NCBI RefSeq assembly: GCF_027595985.1
Contig: NC_073304.1
Span: 214,488,500-214,552,499, forward strand
Length of the DNA: 64,000 bases
From: Sorex araneus
Lineage: Eukaryota > Chordata > Mammalia > Eulipotyphla > Soricidae
Direction: 5' to 3'
Every line of letters begins with the position of its first letter. Positions within the stretch are counted from its first letter, which is position 1. Below are positions 46,672-57,761 of this stretch, one piece after another. The translations under genes and the position numbers were made by a program. The notes under the pieces were generated by a model. The model did not search any database, was not told where the DNA came from, and saw nothing but the letters and a program-made list of their open reading frames with translations.

Positions 46672-47935
46672 GTATGGTGACGCCAGCAGGTCAACCTGTA
46701 CCTGCAGGGCCAGTGCATCAACAGCCTTCAGGCTTCCTGATACCCCAAAATTGCTGCTGTGCCTTTGGCCAGACCCCAACAACTTGGGACCAAGTTTACC
46801 AAGAAATTAAAAGGCCAAAAGGTAGGTATGTGGGAGCAACACCCACAAAACACCTCCGGCTCAGCTGTACGAGCTCACTTATTGGCCTTATCTCAGAGAC
46901 CATAGATAAATCTCAAAAGAGATCAAAAGCTGCAGTTAAGCTCAACCCGCGCATGGCTGAACAGATGGGGGTAAATTGGAGGGGGGAAGATTGGCCTGGT
47001 GGCCCGCCCAAGCAGATCCCAGCAGCCACTTGCTTCCACAATCCAAAATCGCCACCATACCCCCGGCCTGCCTATACTATCTCAGGATGGACCTCACCAA
47101 GATATAATCTGCTGAAAATTCTGGTATGTGGGTTTTGTGACTGAAATCTCCAGGCTTTCTCAGAGTCGGGGTGGGCTACCTCCCCCCACTTCCCAATACA
47201 CATGGAAGAACTGGCAGTCACCTCCATGAACCAACTCCAGCACCACCTGTAAACTCTACTACCGACCTTGCTTCAGAGACCGCTAAATAAATCTTGAAAG
47301 AGATAAAAAGCAGCAGTTAAACTCTAACCCATCTATGGATGAACAGACTGGGGTAAATTGGAGGGGGGCGGGTTGGCCTGTGCCCACTCAAGCAGGGCTC
47401 CCGGCAGCCACTTGCTTCCACAATCCAAAATCACTGCCATAACTCCAGCCTGACCCCACTGTCTCAGGATGGACCTCACCAAGATATAATCTGCTGAAAA
47501 TTTTGTAATGTGGATCTTAGCACACCAACAGCCCTGGCCCAGAGACACAGCAGCAAGTCCCTGAAGACACTACAGCGCTGGAGATCTCACCAGGCCCCAT
47601 ACGGAGCCAGTTTCACCTGGGCACCCCAGAGGGAGCGGGTGCACTCTCCCCACCTACTCCAGATGGAATGAATCCTGGTGACCAAGAGCTTCCACAAGCA
47701 AGGCCCAGGTATGCGGGTTCCATGACTAAATCTCCAGGCCTCATGGTGGCAGAGGACCTGGGCTGTCCTTCCCCGGGTCCCTGCCCACCCAGCAGATTGG
47801 ATGTTATGCCCTCAATTCGCCTCCCGGCGCCACCCTTAGGGCACCAACAGCCCTGGCCCAGAGACTCCCAACTGAATCCCAAAATGGATTAGTGCCATAC
47901 AGAGATGTCTCTGGAACCCAACCATTTACAATCTA
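46672..47935 (+). repeat. Repeat X, copy with internal tandem units
   Basis: About 1.26 kb. The 5' part matches 23236 and 40208. Two internal units (about 46880-47260 and 47261-47510) share TTGCTTCCACAATCCAAAAT and ATGGACCTCACCAAGATATA with a 381-382 bp offset. A further pair, ACCAACAGCCCTGGCCCAGA, recurs at 47524 and 47843. No ORF of note. Confidence 0.75.
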
Positions 47936-47953
47936 GAAATGTACATTTACAGG

Positions 47954-48125
47954 GGGCTGGAGTGATAGCACAGCGGGTAGGGTGTTTGCCTTGTACACAG
48001 CCGACCCAGGTTTGATTCCCAGCATCCCATATTGTCCCCTGAGCACCGCTAGGAGTAATTCCTGAGTGCAGAGCCAGGAGTGATCCCTGTGCGTCGCCGG
48101 GTGTGATCCAAAAAGAAAAAAAAGA
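47954..48125 (+). repeat. SINE, near consensus
   Basis: Target-site duplication likely (ATGTACATTTACA before, AATTTACATTTACA after). Confidence 0.94.
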
Positions 48126-48189
48126 AAAGAAATTTACATTTACAATCGAAGTCACGCAAGTTCTCATGATATTCAAAATGAGCAATGAA

Positions 48190-48470
48190 AAATAAATTAT
48201 CTAGCATCTGCCCCTGGCAGGCTTGAATGGTGGTGGGAAAATTCAAGCAAAACGTAATGCCCCAAATTAGAGAGAGCGTATTGGGGAAATTGTCAGCCAT
48301 AGAGGCAGGATGAGGACTGGGATGTGTGTGGGAGGGGAGGGGGGATACTGGGACATTGGTGGCGGAAATGTGCACTGGTGGAGGGATGGGTGTTCCATCA
48401 TTATATGGCTGAATCTCAAACATGAAAGCTTTGTAACTTCATTTCACAGTAATACAATTAAAAAAAAAAA
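48190..48470 (+). repeat. Retroelement 3' tail
   Basis: GTGCACTGGTGGAGGGATGG and CAGTAATACAATTAAAAAA end. Confidence 0.65.
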
Positions 48471-48543
48471 AGTAATGTGCAGTTCATGCCCAATCCAGTC
48501 AGCTTAATCAATGGTTGAACAAATAGCAGTACTCCTACATTAT
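48471..48543 (+). repeat. Dispersed short repeat W
   Basis: GTTCATGCCCAATCCAGTC and GAACAAATAGCAGTACTCC. Confidence 0.7.
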
Positions 48544-48550
48544 AAAAAAT

Positions 48551-48735
48551 AGGGCTGGAGTGATAGCACAGCGAGTGGGGTGTTTGCCTTGCACGTGGCC
48601 AGGTTCGATTCCCAGCATCCCATATGGTCCCCTGAGCACCGCCAGGAGTAATTCCTGAGTGCATGAGCCAGGAGTAACCCCTGAGCATCGCTGGGTGTGA
48701 CCCAAAAAGCAAAAAAATAAGTAAATAAAAATAAA
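48551..48735 (+). repeat. SINE
   Basis: Lacks a few bases before the B box (GTGGCCAGGTTCGATTCC). Confidence 0.93.
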
Positions 48736-48789
48736 TTTCACATTTAAAGAAAGACTTGGGTTTTTTTTCTTTCTTAAAAACATTCAAGA

Positions 48790-48968
48790 GGGGCTGGAGC
48801 GATAGCACAGCGGGTAGGGCGTATGCCTTGCACTCGGCCGACCCGGGTTCTAATCCCAGCATCCCATATGGTCCCCTGAGCACCGCCAGGGGTAATTCCT
48901 GAGTGAAGAGCCAGGAGTAACCCCTGTGCATCGCTGGGTGTGACCCAAAAACCAAAAAAAAAAAAAAC
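48790..48968 (+). repeat. SINE, near consensus
   Basis: AAAACATTCAAGA flanks on both sides suggest a target-site duplication. Confidence 0.94.
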
Positions 48969-48974
48969 ATTCAA

Positions 48975-49110
48975 GATTAGGATGAAGAGATACTATTGGG
49001 GTGAAGGGAATTTCCTTGCATGTGGCTGACCCTGGTCGGGTCTCTGAGAGTGGAGAGCCAGGAATAACCCTAGAGCGCTGCTGGGTATGGTCCAAACACC
49101 CCACCATCAC
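48975..49110 (+). repeat. SINE, internally deleted
   Basis: TTCCTTGCATGTGGCTGACC then a jump to GAGCCAGGAATAACC. Confidence 0.7.
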
Positions 49111-49299
49111 CGAATTTAAACATTACACAATACATGAGTAAAATACAAAGTTAAGAATGCATAAAAGGAAAAAAAATTCATAAAAGGAAATACGTGGATA
49201 AATGACACTTCCTTACTATAATTTTGTTCTCAGAGGCATTTTCTGATTCTTTCTAGAGTTATTTTCTTCTTATATAAATATATACATAAGCACACTTTT

Positions 49300-49475
49300 T
49301 TTTCTTTTTGCTTTTTGGGTCACACCCAGCAATGCACAGGGGTCACTCCTGGCTCATACACTCAGGAATCACCCCTGGCAGTGCGAAGGGGACCATATGG
49401 GATGCTGGGATTAGAACCCGGGTCGGCCGAGTGCAAGGCAAACGCCCTACCCGCTGTGCTATCACTCCAGCCCCC
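49300..49475 (-). repeat. SINE with target-site duplication
   Basis: CATAAGCACACT repeats on both sides. Confidence 0.94.
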
Positions 49476-49544
49476 ATAAGCACACTCTTTAAAAATTAAA
49501 ATATTCTTCTGCACCTTGTTTTATTTTTTGTTTGTTTAGTCTTT

Positions 49545-49705
49545 TGTATTTTGTGTCACGTCCAGTGGTTCTCAGGACTTACTCCTGGCTCTGTGCTCAG
49601 GGATCACTCCTGGCAGTGCTTGCGGGACCATATGGAGTGCCAGGGATTAAACTCTTACATCAGCCGCAAGTGCTTTCACCACTGGACTCTCTCTCTGGCC
49701 CTGCA
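49545..49705 (-). repeat. SINE, diverged
   Basis: GGTTCTCAGGACTTACTCC and CTCTCTCTGGCCC ends. Confidence 0.7.
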
Positions 49706-49769
49706 TCTTGTTCTATTTACTTATCATTTGACAGTGCATGTGAAATATTGCTGCTGCTTCTACTCCCCT

Positions 49770-49857
49770 TCTTCTTCCTCCTCTTCCTCTTCTTCCTCTT
49801 CCTTTCCCCTTCCCCTTCCCCTTCTCATTCTTCTCCTTCTTCTTCTTCTTCTTCTTT
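49770..49857 (+). repeat. TTC/CCTTTT pyrimidine microsatellite
   Basis: Mixed TTCC, CCCTTC and pure TTC units. Confidence 0.9.
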
Positions 49858-50010
49858 CACTTGGCAGTGCTCAGGGCTTCCTACTGCTCTGTGCGCAGCT
49901 GGTCACTCCGGGTAGGGCTTGGCTGACTAAAGCGGTGCCAGGGACAGAACCCAGATCAGCCAGCAGCCTGTAAGGCAAAAGCCCAGCCACCGTACTATCT
50001 CTCCAGCCCT
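49858..50010 (-). repeat. SINE, diverged
   Basis: GGCAGTGCTCAGGGCTTCC and TATCTCTCCAGCCC. Confidence 0.65.
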
Positions 50011-50129
50011 AGCTCATTCTTTTTATGTTATTTCTAGTTCTCATTACATAAAATAAAATGCACAATCCCCATGGAAAAACAATCTATTATTTTTACAAAT
50101 GTATAATCCTGTGTCACACTGCGGTGGGA

Positions 50130-50430
50130 GGTAAAGAGTCCTAGCTGGAGGCCCAGAAAATTCTTTATCCCAATTTGTCCCAGATTATTCCCTGTGGACC
50201 TTTTCTGTCTTGGGAGGATGGATACCTTTGTCACTAGTTTGGTGCAGGCTGCTTGATTAGGGTCTGAAATTCAAGGTGAGATGAAGGCCTATATGTTTGT
50301 TATAGTCTGTGGCCTAATACGCCAGGAGAGAACCTTCTCGTTACGCCTTTCTGTTTGGAAAACAGGCAGATCTACAGAGTGCTTGTATTATTCAGGACAC
50401 CTTGGTTAGAGGTCACGGGAACCGATTCCA
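50130..50430 (+). repeat. Repeat Y, copy 1
   Basis: AAAATTCTTTATCCCAATTT, ACCTTTGTCA, and GGAACCGATTCC parallel the copy at 53090. Confidence 0.55.
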
Positions 50431-50489
50431 AACTGGTGAGCTTAAATTGTGTGTGTGTGTGTGTGTGTGTCCTTGTCACCTACTATATA

Positions 50490-51260
50490 TCAGGATTGCT
50501 TTATTACTGAGCAGTAGTCCATCTCACTGGACACTGTTAATTGGTCTGTTCTCCCAGCTGATGGCCATTTGAATTTTTTCTAGTTTGAAGCTCATGGAAA
50601 CAAAGCTACCAGAGCCACTTTTTTTTTTCTTTTTGGGTCACACCCAGCGATGCACAGGGGTTACTCCTGGCTCTGCGCTCAGGAATTACTCCTGGTGGTG
50701 CTCAAGGGACTATATGGGATGCTGGGATTCGAACCTGGGTCAGCCGCGTGCAAGGCAAACACCCTACCTGCTGTGCTATCACTCCAGCCCCTACAAGGGC
50801 CATTCTTGTGCAAACCTTTTCTAGTCTGGGATATATTCCTGGGGATAACTTGCTGGGGTATAGGGTGAGAGTACTTGAGGCTTATGGGAACTGCCAAACC
50901 ACCAAAGTGGTTGTACTATTTTCCACACCCACCAGCAGGATAGGAGAGTTCCAGTTGCTTCACATTATAGTTAATAGGTGGTATTATTAGTCTTTTAAAT
51001 TTAGCCATTCTAGTGGGTGTATAATGATCTCTCCTTGTGGTTTTAATTTGCATCTTTCTCATGGTTAATGAGGTTGAACATCTTTTTTACAAGATCACTA
51101 GCCATTTGGATAGCTTCTTTTTTTTCCTAAGTGCTTTTTCCAGTATTTCGCTCATTTAAAACTTGTCTTCATCTTACTGATTTGTAGAAATTCTTTTTCT
51201 GGGATAAGCATTCTTTGCCAGATATCTGTATCACAGTTATTTCCTTCCAGCCTATGAGTT
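50490..51260 (-). repeat. Old L1 3'-region fragment
   Basis: Plus-strand GTGGTTTTAATTTGCATC, GAGGTTGAACATCTTTT and CACACCCACCAGCAGGA are the usual complement of mammalian L1 3' sequence. Interrupted by the SINE at 50622. Confidence 0.75.
50622..50792 (-). repeat. SINE
   Basis: Inserted in the L1 fragment; near consensus. Confidence 0.93.
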
Positions 51261-51439
51261 GTTCTTTTCCTCTGTTTATGTGTGTATGGTGTTGTGGGTG
51301 GGGGGGTGTGAGGGATGGGGAGACAGAGAGATAGAAAGAGAAAGAGAGAAGGTTTACACATGCAGCCCATAAATGAGGGACATTCCCCTCCTATTTTTTT
51401 TCTTTATTTTTTATAATGATGTCTTTTGGTTAACACAAG

Positions 51440-51475
51440 GATATATATATACATATATATGCATATATATGTATA

Positions 51476-51506
<31 letters not shown>
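51440..51506 (+). repeat. (TA)n-rich microsatellite
   Basis: TATA with ATAC/ATGC interruptions. Confidence 0.93.
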
Positions 51507-51507
51507 G

Positions 51508-51762
51508 GAACTGGAGCGATAGCACAGCGGGTTGGGCTTTTGCCTTGCACACTGCCAACCCGGGTTCGATTCCTCCATCCCTCTTGGAGAGCCCAGCAAG
51601 CGACCAAGAGTATCCTGCCCGCACGGCAAAGCCTGGCAAGCTACCCGTGGAATATTTGATATGCCAAAAACAGTAACAACAAGTCTCACAATGGAGATGT
51701 TACTGGTATCCGCTCGAGCAAATTGATGAACAATAGGATGACAGTGCTACAGTGCTACAGAT
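51508..51762 (+). repeat. Type II (chimeric) SINE, full copy
   Basis: Head CTGGAGCGATAGCACAGCGG and GGGTTCGATTCCTC as in the common SINE, then a different body: GAGAGCCCAGCAAGC, ATATGCCAAAAACAGTAAC, CACAATGGAGATGTTACTGG. Confidence 0.85.
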
Positions 51763-51779
51763 ATATATAGATATAGATA

Positions 51780-51960
51780 TATTTGAATCATTGTGAGATA
51801 GACCCTTACAAAGCTATTAATGACATGATTAGTTTTCAGTCATACAGTCAACACCCATCCCTCCACCAGTGTACATTTCCCAGCACCAGTATCTCCAGTT
51901 TCCCTCCCATCACCCCCCACCCCAGCCTGCCTCTATGGCAGGTACTTTCTCTCTCTCTCT
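51780..51960 (-). repeat. Retroelement 3' tail, reverse
   Basis: CATCCCTCCACCAGTGTAC and CATCACCCCCCACCCC as at 5395. Confidence 0.7.
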
Positions 51961-52879
51961 CTGTCACTCAACCCCTGGGTTTGGTCCCCAACACTACAAT
52001 CTGCATGGGCACTGGGCAGCTGTTCCACACAGGCGCCTCCACAGCTCTCATGGCCTGTCCCTGGTGTTCAGAGGGATGGTCGCAGGAGCTAGAATTCACT
52101 AACTCTTATCAGTTGTTTTTTAAGGAAATTGAACTGCTAATCAGATCTCATGGACAGCTTCAGAAAATGTATTGGATTTCTATCTTTTCCGGTAAGTTCC
52201 AGACCTCTTGGCATCTTGTCTAGACAGTGTTTCAGGCTGGGAAGTCCATTCTGGTGACCTCAGGTCTCAACCTCTGGCCTGTCTTCTGGCCCTTTTGCCA
52301 GGTAAGCGACTTTGCCTTGAGGTTGTCCAAAAGAGCTGTGTAAGGAACAGAGCGACCATCTAACCAGTGGGGAATCTAGAAGATAATGGACAAGAGGTTC
52401 TTTCTAGAAAGAAAATCCCTGAGCTAACTAACTGCCCTCCTGGACTCCCTGAACTTCTACTTCCTTATAGAGTTGGATCTAGGATAAATAATCATGGATA
52501 ACTGAGATGCTGGCTCCCCATTTCCATTGAAAATTTGCATATAACTTTTAACCACCCCCAAACTTAACTACCAATAGCCAGCAGTTGGCAGGAGACCTGA
52601 ACCCCAACATACACAGCTGAACCCATTTTTGGTACCATATTTCACTGCATAATCGGCACCTCCTGTTTATTCACTCCAAAAGTTGGTTTGTAATCTTTCA
52701 TTGTATAATCATCACAGGTATAATTCTCTTCCTCACGCTGCTTAAAAGGTAAACAGGACAGTCATGTATATGACTTCTGGATGTGCGTTTGTCTCCTTGA
52801 GCACGTGAGCACCCAGCCTAGATAGAATTCTCAGCTGCACACACATTGTATATGTAAATAAAAATTCTATTTATTTATT

Positions 52880-53030
52880 ATTGTATATATTGGTTTGGGG
52901 GCCACACTTCATGGTGCTCAGAACTTACTCCTGGCTTTGAGCTCAGGAATTACTCCTGGCTCTGTTGGGGATCATATATGGTACCAGGGATCAAACTTGG
53001 GCTAGCCACATATAAGGCAAGTCTAGTCTC
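52880..53030 (-). repeat. SINE, diverged
   Basis: CATGGTGCTCAGAACTTACT retained; head eroded. Confidence 0.65.
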
Positions 53031-53084
53031 TTTCCTTTCCTTTGAAGGATGGTGGGGAATTTGAATAGCAGAGACAGAGAAGGA

Positions 53085-53395
53085 ACTTGTGCTCCCCCTG
53101 GAGGTTCATAAAATTCTTTATCCCGATTTGTCTTGGAATCCTCTGGAGCTTATCCTACATCACCTGTGGACTTTCTCTCTCCTGCAAGGAAGGAAACCTT
53201 TGTCATTGGTTCACCACAGGGTGCCTCATAGGGACTAAAGTTCCAGGCTGGACAGAAACCTGTGTGGTCTTTATTGTCCATGACCTGATTTTTGCATCCA
53301 AACCCTGTTTTATGCCTCTCTTTTTTGAAAAGATAGACCTACAAAGTGGCTGTACTATTTCAGCTAGGAACCAGTTCCACGAAGCAATTTTTAAA
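53085..53395 (+). repeat. Repeat Y, copy 2
   Basis: AAAATTCTTTATCCCGATTT, CCTTTGTCATTGGTTCACC and GGAACCAGTTCC. Confidence 0.55.
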
Positions 53396-53403
53396 AAAAT
53401 TAT

Positions 53404-53577
53404 GAGGGGCTGGAGTGATAGTACAGTGGGGAGGGCATTTACCTTGCATGCAGCCGACCCGTGTTTGATCCCCGGTATCCCATATGGTCCCCCAAGCAAT
53501 GCCAGGACTAATTCCTGAGTGCAGAGCCAGGAATAATCTCTGAGCATCACTGGGTATAACCCAAAAAGAAAAAAAAT
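53404..53577 (+). repeat. SINE
   Basis: Inserted at the end of repeat Y; slightly diverged. Confidence 0.9.
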
Positions 53578-53769
53578 TATAAGGGTCTAGAGTTTCACAG
53601 GATCCTAGCACAAGCTTATAACCAGTGCCAACAAGCTATCAGAAGTACAGGACGGACGGCCTCCTTTGCTCCTCAGCCCACACAGTGTCGGGAGGCAGCT
53701 CCTGAGTCCACACACCTCAGAGCCTGCTTGGATCCCCTCACCACCACCACCACCCTTTTTTTTTTTAAT

Positions 53770-53945
53770 TTTCAGGGATAGGGTTGGGTTTGGGCCATAC
53801 CTGGTGGTGCTGAGGGCTTATTTCTGGTTCTGTGCTCAGGGATAATTTTTGGTAGGGCTCAGAGGGTCATATAGGTGCTGGGGATTGAACCTAGGTTGGC
53901 TGCATGCAAGGCAGTGTTTTACCCTGTACTAGATATCTAGCCTGA
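53770..53945 (-). repeat. SINE, diverged
   Basis: TGGTGGTGCTGAGGGCTTA and GCATGCAAGGCAGTG. Confidence 0.65.
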
Positions 53946-54115
53946 TGTTTGGAACTCTTTAGGCAGACTGGCTGTGAGTCCACATCCAGGCTTTCTCTAG
54001 GTGGCTGACCAGTTCCTGGGAAAGGCTTCTTGGAGAATTGGCTCACAGTTTAGGCAAACGCCCTGCAAAGCACTCCAGCGAGTTTCTCCACACTGGAGTT
54101 TATGGTTTCAGATGT

Positions 54116-54117
54116 AT

Positions 54118-54152
<35 letters not shown>
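54116..54152 (+). repeat. (GT)n microsatellite
   Basis: About 17 GT units. Confidence 0.94.
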
Positions 54153-54154
<2 letters not shown>

Positions 54155-54155
<1 letters not shown>

Positions 54156-54620
54156 GTCTCTCCCTGGCAGTGCCCAGGGCTTTCTCCTGGCTTTGTGCTC
54201 AGGGATCACTCCTGGCAGTGCTTGGGGCACCAATTGTAAACTGGGATCCACTGTGAGTAAGACAAGCACCCTGCCCATCGTACTATTTCTGTGGACCCAG
54301 GTGCTTCCAGATTTTTTTGAGTCACACCTGACGGTGGTCAGGGGTTACTCCTGGCTCTGCACTCAGGAATTATCCTGGTGGTGCTCAGGGGAACATATGG
54401 GATGCTGGGAATCAAACCTGGGTCGGCCATGTGCACGGCAAACGCCCTACCCACTGTACACCTGATGGTACTCAGGACTTAGTACTGGCTTTGAGCTCAG
54501 AGATCACTCCTGTCAGGCTTGGGGGACCATATGGGGTAGCCGGGATTGAACCCAGGTCAGCAGCATGCAAGACAAGTGCTATTGTACCTGCTGTATCCTC
54601 TGTACTATCACTTTACACCC
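54155..54620 (-). repeat. Three SINE copies head to tail
   Basis: 54155-54300 (diverged), 54312-54460 (younger) and 54460-54620 (diverged), all reverse. Confidence 0.8.
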
Positions 54621-55336
54621 CTCCCCCCCCACACACAAATCTTTAACAGGTAGAGGTTAGAGCTGGACCATACTGACAGCACAGCAGGGCAACATGGTAG
54701 GGCACGGTGTGTGTGTGGGGGGGTCTGCGCGCATTCTGTTGCTCCAGGCAAGTGCACTATTCTACACCCCTCTATTTAGAATGTGAATAATGACTCAGGG
54801 AGACAGTGAATTCTGTGGAATTTGGCCTGGGACAAGTGTATAAATGACATCCCTGACTAAATATTTAGTTTATATGTTATAGTCTAGCTGTTTTAAAGTT
54901 ATAATATTTGAAGCTAACAGATTAATAGTCTTTCTTCCTACCTTCAATATGCTTATGAAAACAAAACCAAACTTTCGAGCCAAGGATGTAGCTCTGTGGT
55001 ACAGCACTTGCTCTGCGTGAGTGAAGCCCTAAGTGTAATCCCCAAGCACTGGAAACAAACAACATTCACCGAAGCTTCGCTCTGACTGTAAGGGAGAGTA
55101 CCAAAATACGGGGATTCAATTGCTACTGTGAAGGTCAAGGAGGAAACTCAAGGGGCTGGAAAGCACAAACCCTGTCACCCCCCAGTCCTCTCAGCACTGA
55201 GTTTGGACTAACTCCTGAGCATGTGGGGTCCCCAAATCAAACAACACTGGGCATAGATGGTTGTTAAGTTGATGCATCATGGTAGAGGATAAGAACAAAG
55301 AACAGAATTATTCATATATTTACTCTCTTTGCATTC

Positions 55337-55592
55337 CATAGTTCACTGTATCACTGTCATCCCGTTGCTCATTGGTTTGCTCGAGCGGGCAACCAGTAAC
55401 GTCTCCATTGTGAGACTTGTTACTGTTTTTGGCATATCGAATACGCCACGGGGAGCTTGCCAGGCTATGCCTTGTGGGCAAGATACTCTTGGTAGCTTGC
55501 CGGGCTCTCTGAGAGGGGCGGAGGAATTGAACCCGGGTCGGTCGCATGTAAGGCAAACGCCCTACCCACTGTGCTATCACGCGAGTTAGTTC
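55337..55592 (-). repeat. Type II (chimeric) SINE, full copy
   Basis: TATCACTGTCATCCCGTTGC, CATTGTGAGACTTGTTACTG, GGCATATCGAATACGCCAC, then the reverse tRNA-like head GAACCCGGGTCGGTCGC. Confidence 0.88.
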
Positions 55593-55624
55593 CATAGTTC
55601 AATGTTCTTTTTCCTGCTTGGATT

Positions 55625-55745
55625 TTGTTTTTTGAGGGCAGCACGCCCATTAGCTCTGTGCTTGGGAATCGCTCCTGGAGGGGCTTGAGGTGCCAGCAAT
55701 CAAATCCAGGTCATTTGCAGTCACCCTCAGTGACTCTCTCTGCCC
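55625..55745 (-). repeat. SINE, old
   Basis: GCTCCTGGAGGGGCTTGAGG and CCAGCAATCAAATCCAGG only. Confidence 0.45.
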
Positions 55746-55999
55746 CCTGTGGCCACAGCACTACCCACTGCTGCCTGGCTTTTGCCTCTTTCCTTCCCTG
55801 TGCATCCCAGTAATCTCCGTGGTGGGACGGAAAACACAGAGTTTGAAGGGTGGGAACCTTCTTGGCGCTGCTCCCCCGAAGCTCTCGCTCTCCAGCTCAC
55901 ACACCCCCTCCCGCAAGAGGAGCAGGATTGGACCAGGAGACAGTCCAGTGGTTAGGGCGCGTGTCTAGCTTGTCCTGGACCCAGTTTGATTTGTTGCTT

Positions 56000-56150
56000 G
56001 TTCCTTTGTGTTGGGGACACACCTGGGGGTGCTCAGGGATTAGTCCTGGCTCTGTGCTTAGGGGACCCAATAGGGGACAGGGGCTCAAATCTGGATTGGC
56101 CGCATGTAAGGCAAGACAAACACCCTACCAGCTGTACTATTGCTCTGTAT
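56000..56150 (-). repeat. SINE
   Basis: GGGGACACACCTGGGGGTGC start; B box diverged. Confidence 0.75.
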
Positions 56151-56824
56151 TTCCCTGACCCCAACTTGATTTTTGGCACCACAGGGCTCCCCCGGACCCT
56201 GGTGTAGTCCTGGAACCCCAAAACACCAGCTGGGAGTAGCCCCTGGGTCTCTGAGCACCCATTTAGAGAGTCCCTGAGCTCCAAAATCCAAAACATTGAG
56301 AGGCTCAGTGGTGAAGCACATGCCTTGTAGGCAGGAGGCTTTGAGTTTGTCCCTGTCACCACTCCACGTGCCGTGCCCTGTGCTCCCTGGAGCCACATCC
56401 AAAGCGTGCCACCCCCTGGTCATCACCACAAAAACAAAGGAAGGGAAGAGGGATTGGGAAGGAGCGATGCGGGGGGCAGGTGAGAGGCAACCTCTGCTCT
56501 GAGTGGGGTTTCTTACAGCCCGTTGTTCGTCTCAAGCTGACCAGGCTCACCCCTGAGCTGCCTGACCCCGCACACGAGGCAGATACATGTTTTATGTCGG
56601 AGCCCCCAAAAAGAAGAAGCATCTATTCCTGAAGCCGTCCGCACCAGAGGGGCTGGCACAGCCGAGCCTGCGTCTGTCCATACCACCTACTCTCTCTCCC
56701 TCTCTTTCAACCCACGAAACAACCTGCATTTCAAGTGGGATAAATTAAGATATAGCCAACGATCCAGTTTGAGATGAAAATTTCTTGCTTCTCTTGTAAG
56801 CTCTGATCTTGGGGCTAAATTATT

Positions 56825-56975
56825 TTTGTGGGGAAGGGTGTCTGGGACCACACCTGCAGGTGCTCAGGGCTCACTCCTGACAGGACCGTATGTGGTGCCA
56901 GGGATCGAACCCAGGTCAGCCACATGCAAGGCAAGTGCCCTACCCACTGTGCCCTCTCGATGGCTTCTGCATGCT
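56825..56975 (-). repeat. SINE, diverged
   Basis: CCACACCTGCAGGTGCTCAG and GGGATCGAACCCAGGTC. Confidence 0.75.
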
Positions 56976-57284
56976 TATAAAGCAATGTTTCCTGTACACT
57001 CGTTAATGGCACATGAGAGACCCCAGAGCAGGGCTCTGTTCATTCTCAGTCAGTCCGGTGTTGAGGTTTCGAGTAACACCTAGACACACTCATGGTGAAT
57101 GGGGGGTTAAACATGGAAGCGTGGATGGGGAAATCACTTTCTGTGCTCAAAGAAACGCAAATCTGGAGGCAGAGATGGGACCCACAAATGTCCAGCTGCC
57201 CTGCGTGATGCAATGCCTCGGCGCCTGACTCAGCTCCCACCCGAATCCTTCTCCCTCTCCTTAACCTTTTTTTTGTTTGTTTGT

Positions 57285-57442
57285 TTTGTTTTTTGGATCA
57301 TACCCCGCAATGCTCAGGGGTTACTCCTGGCTCTGCACTCAGGAATGACTCCTGGCAGTGAGTGCTCGGGGGACCATATGGAATGCTGGGTCAGCTGCGT
57401 GCAAGGCAAACACCCTCTTACTGTGCTATCTCTCTGGCCAGT
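57285..57442 (-). repeat. SINE
   Basis: GTTTTTTGGATCATACCCCG start; part of the head deleted. Confidence 0.85.
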
Positions 57443-57761
57443 CCAGGCTCAATCCTAGAGCTACTCCCAACAGGGAGAGAGGATTCACGCGGTGTCAAGG
57501 ATCACGCCCAAGGCTCCTTGTGAAGCGTTGGGGCCCAGTCCCTCACGCCCTGTCTCTGCCCTCCCCTTTGGTCTTCCTCTCTGTGTCCAAGGGAGACGGG
57601 GAGATACAGACAAGAAGATACGCTCTGGTGCGGTTGTCTCATTGGGGTGAGGGGCTTATGTGTCATTGGATCGGGAGTCTGTGAGGTGCCACACACCTCA
57701 AATTGCTTACGAGCGCCTTCGCTGATTGCACCCAGCATGAGGGAAGTGGCCCAGCACCTAC

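Larger units (their letters stand above)
45061..57761. other. Retroelement-dense interval between the tRNA island and the B4GALNT2-like exon
   Basis: Should hold the 3' exons of B4GALNT2 by synteny, but none was recognised. Content is repeat X (46672-47935), old L1 (50490-51260), repeat Y copies, many SINEs and AT-rich tracts. Confidence 0.55.
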
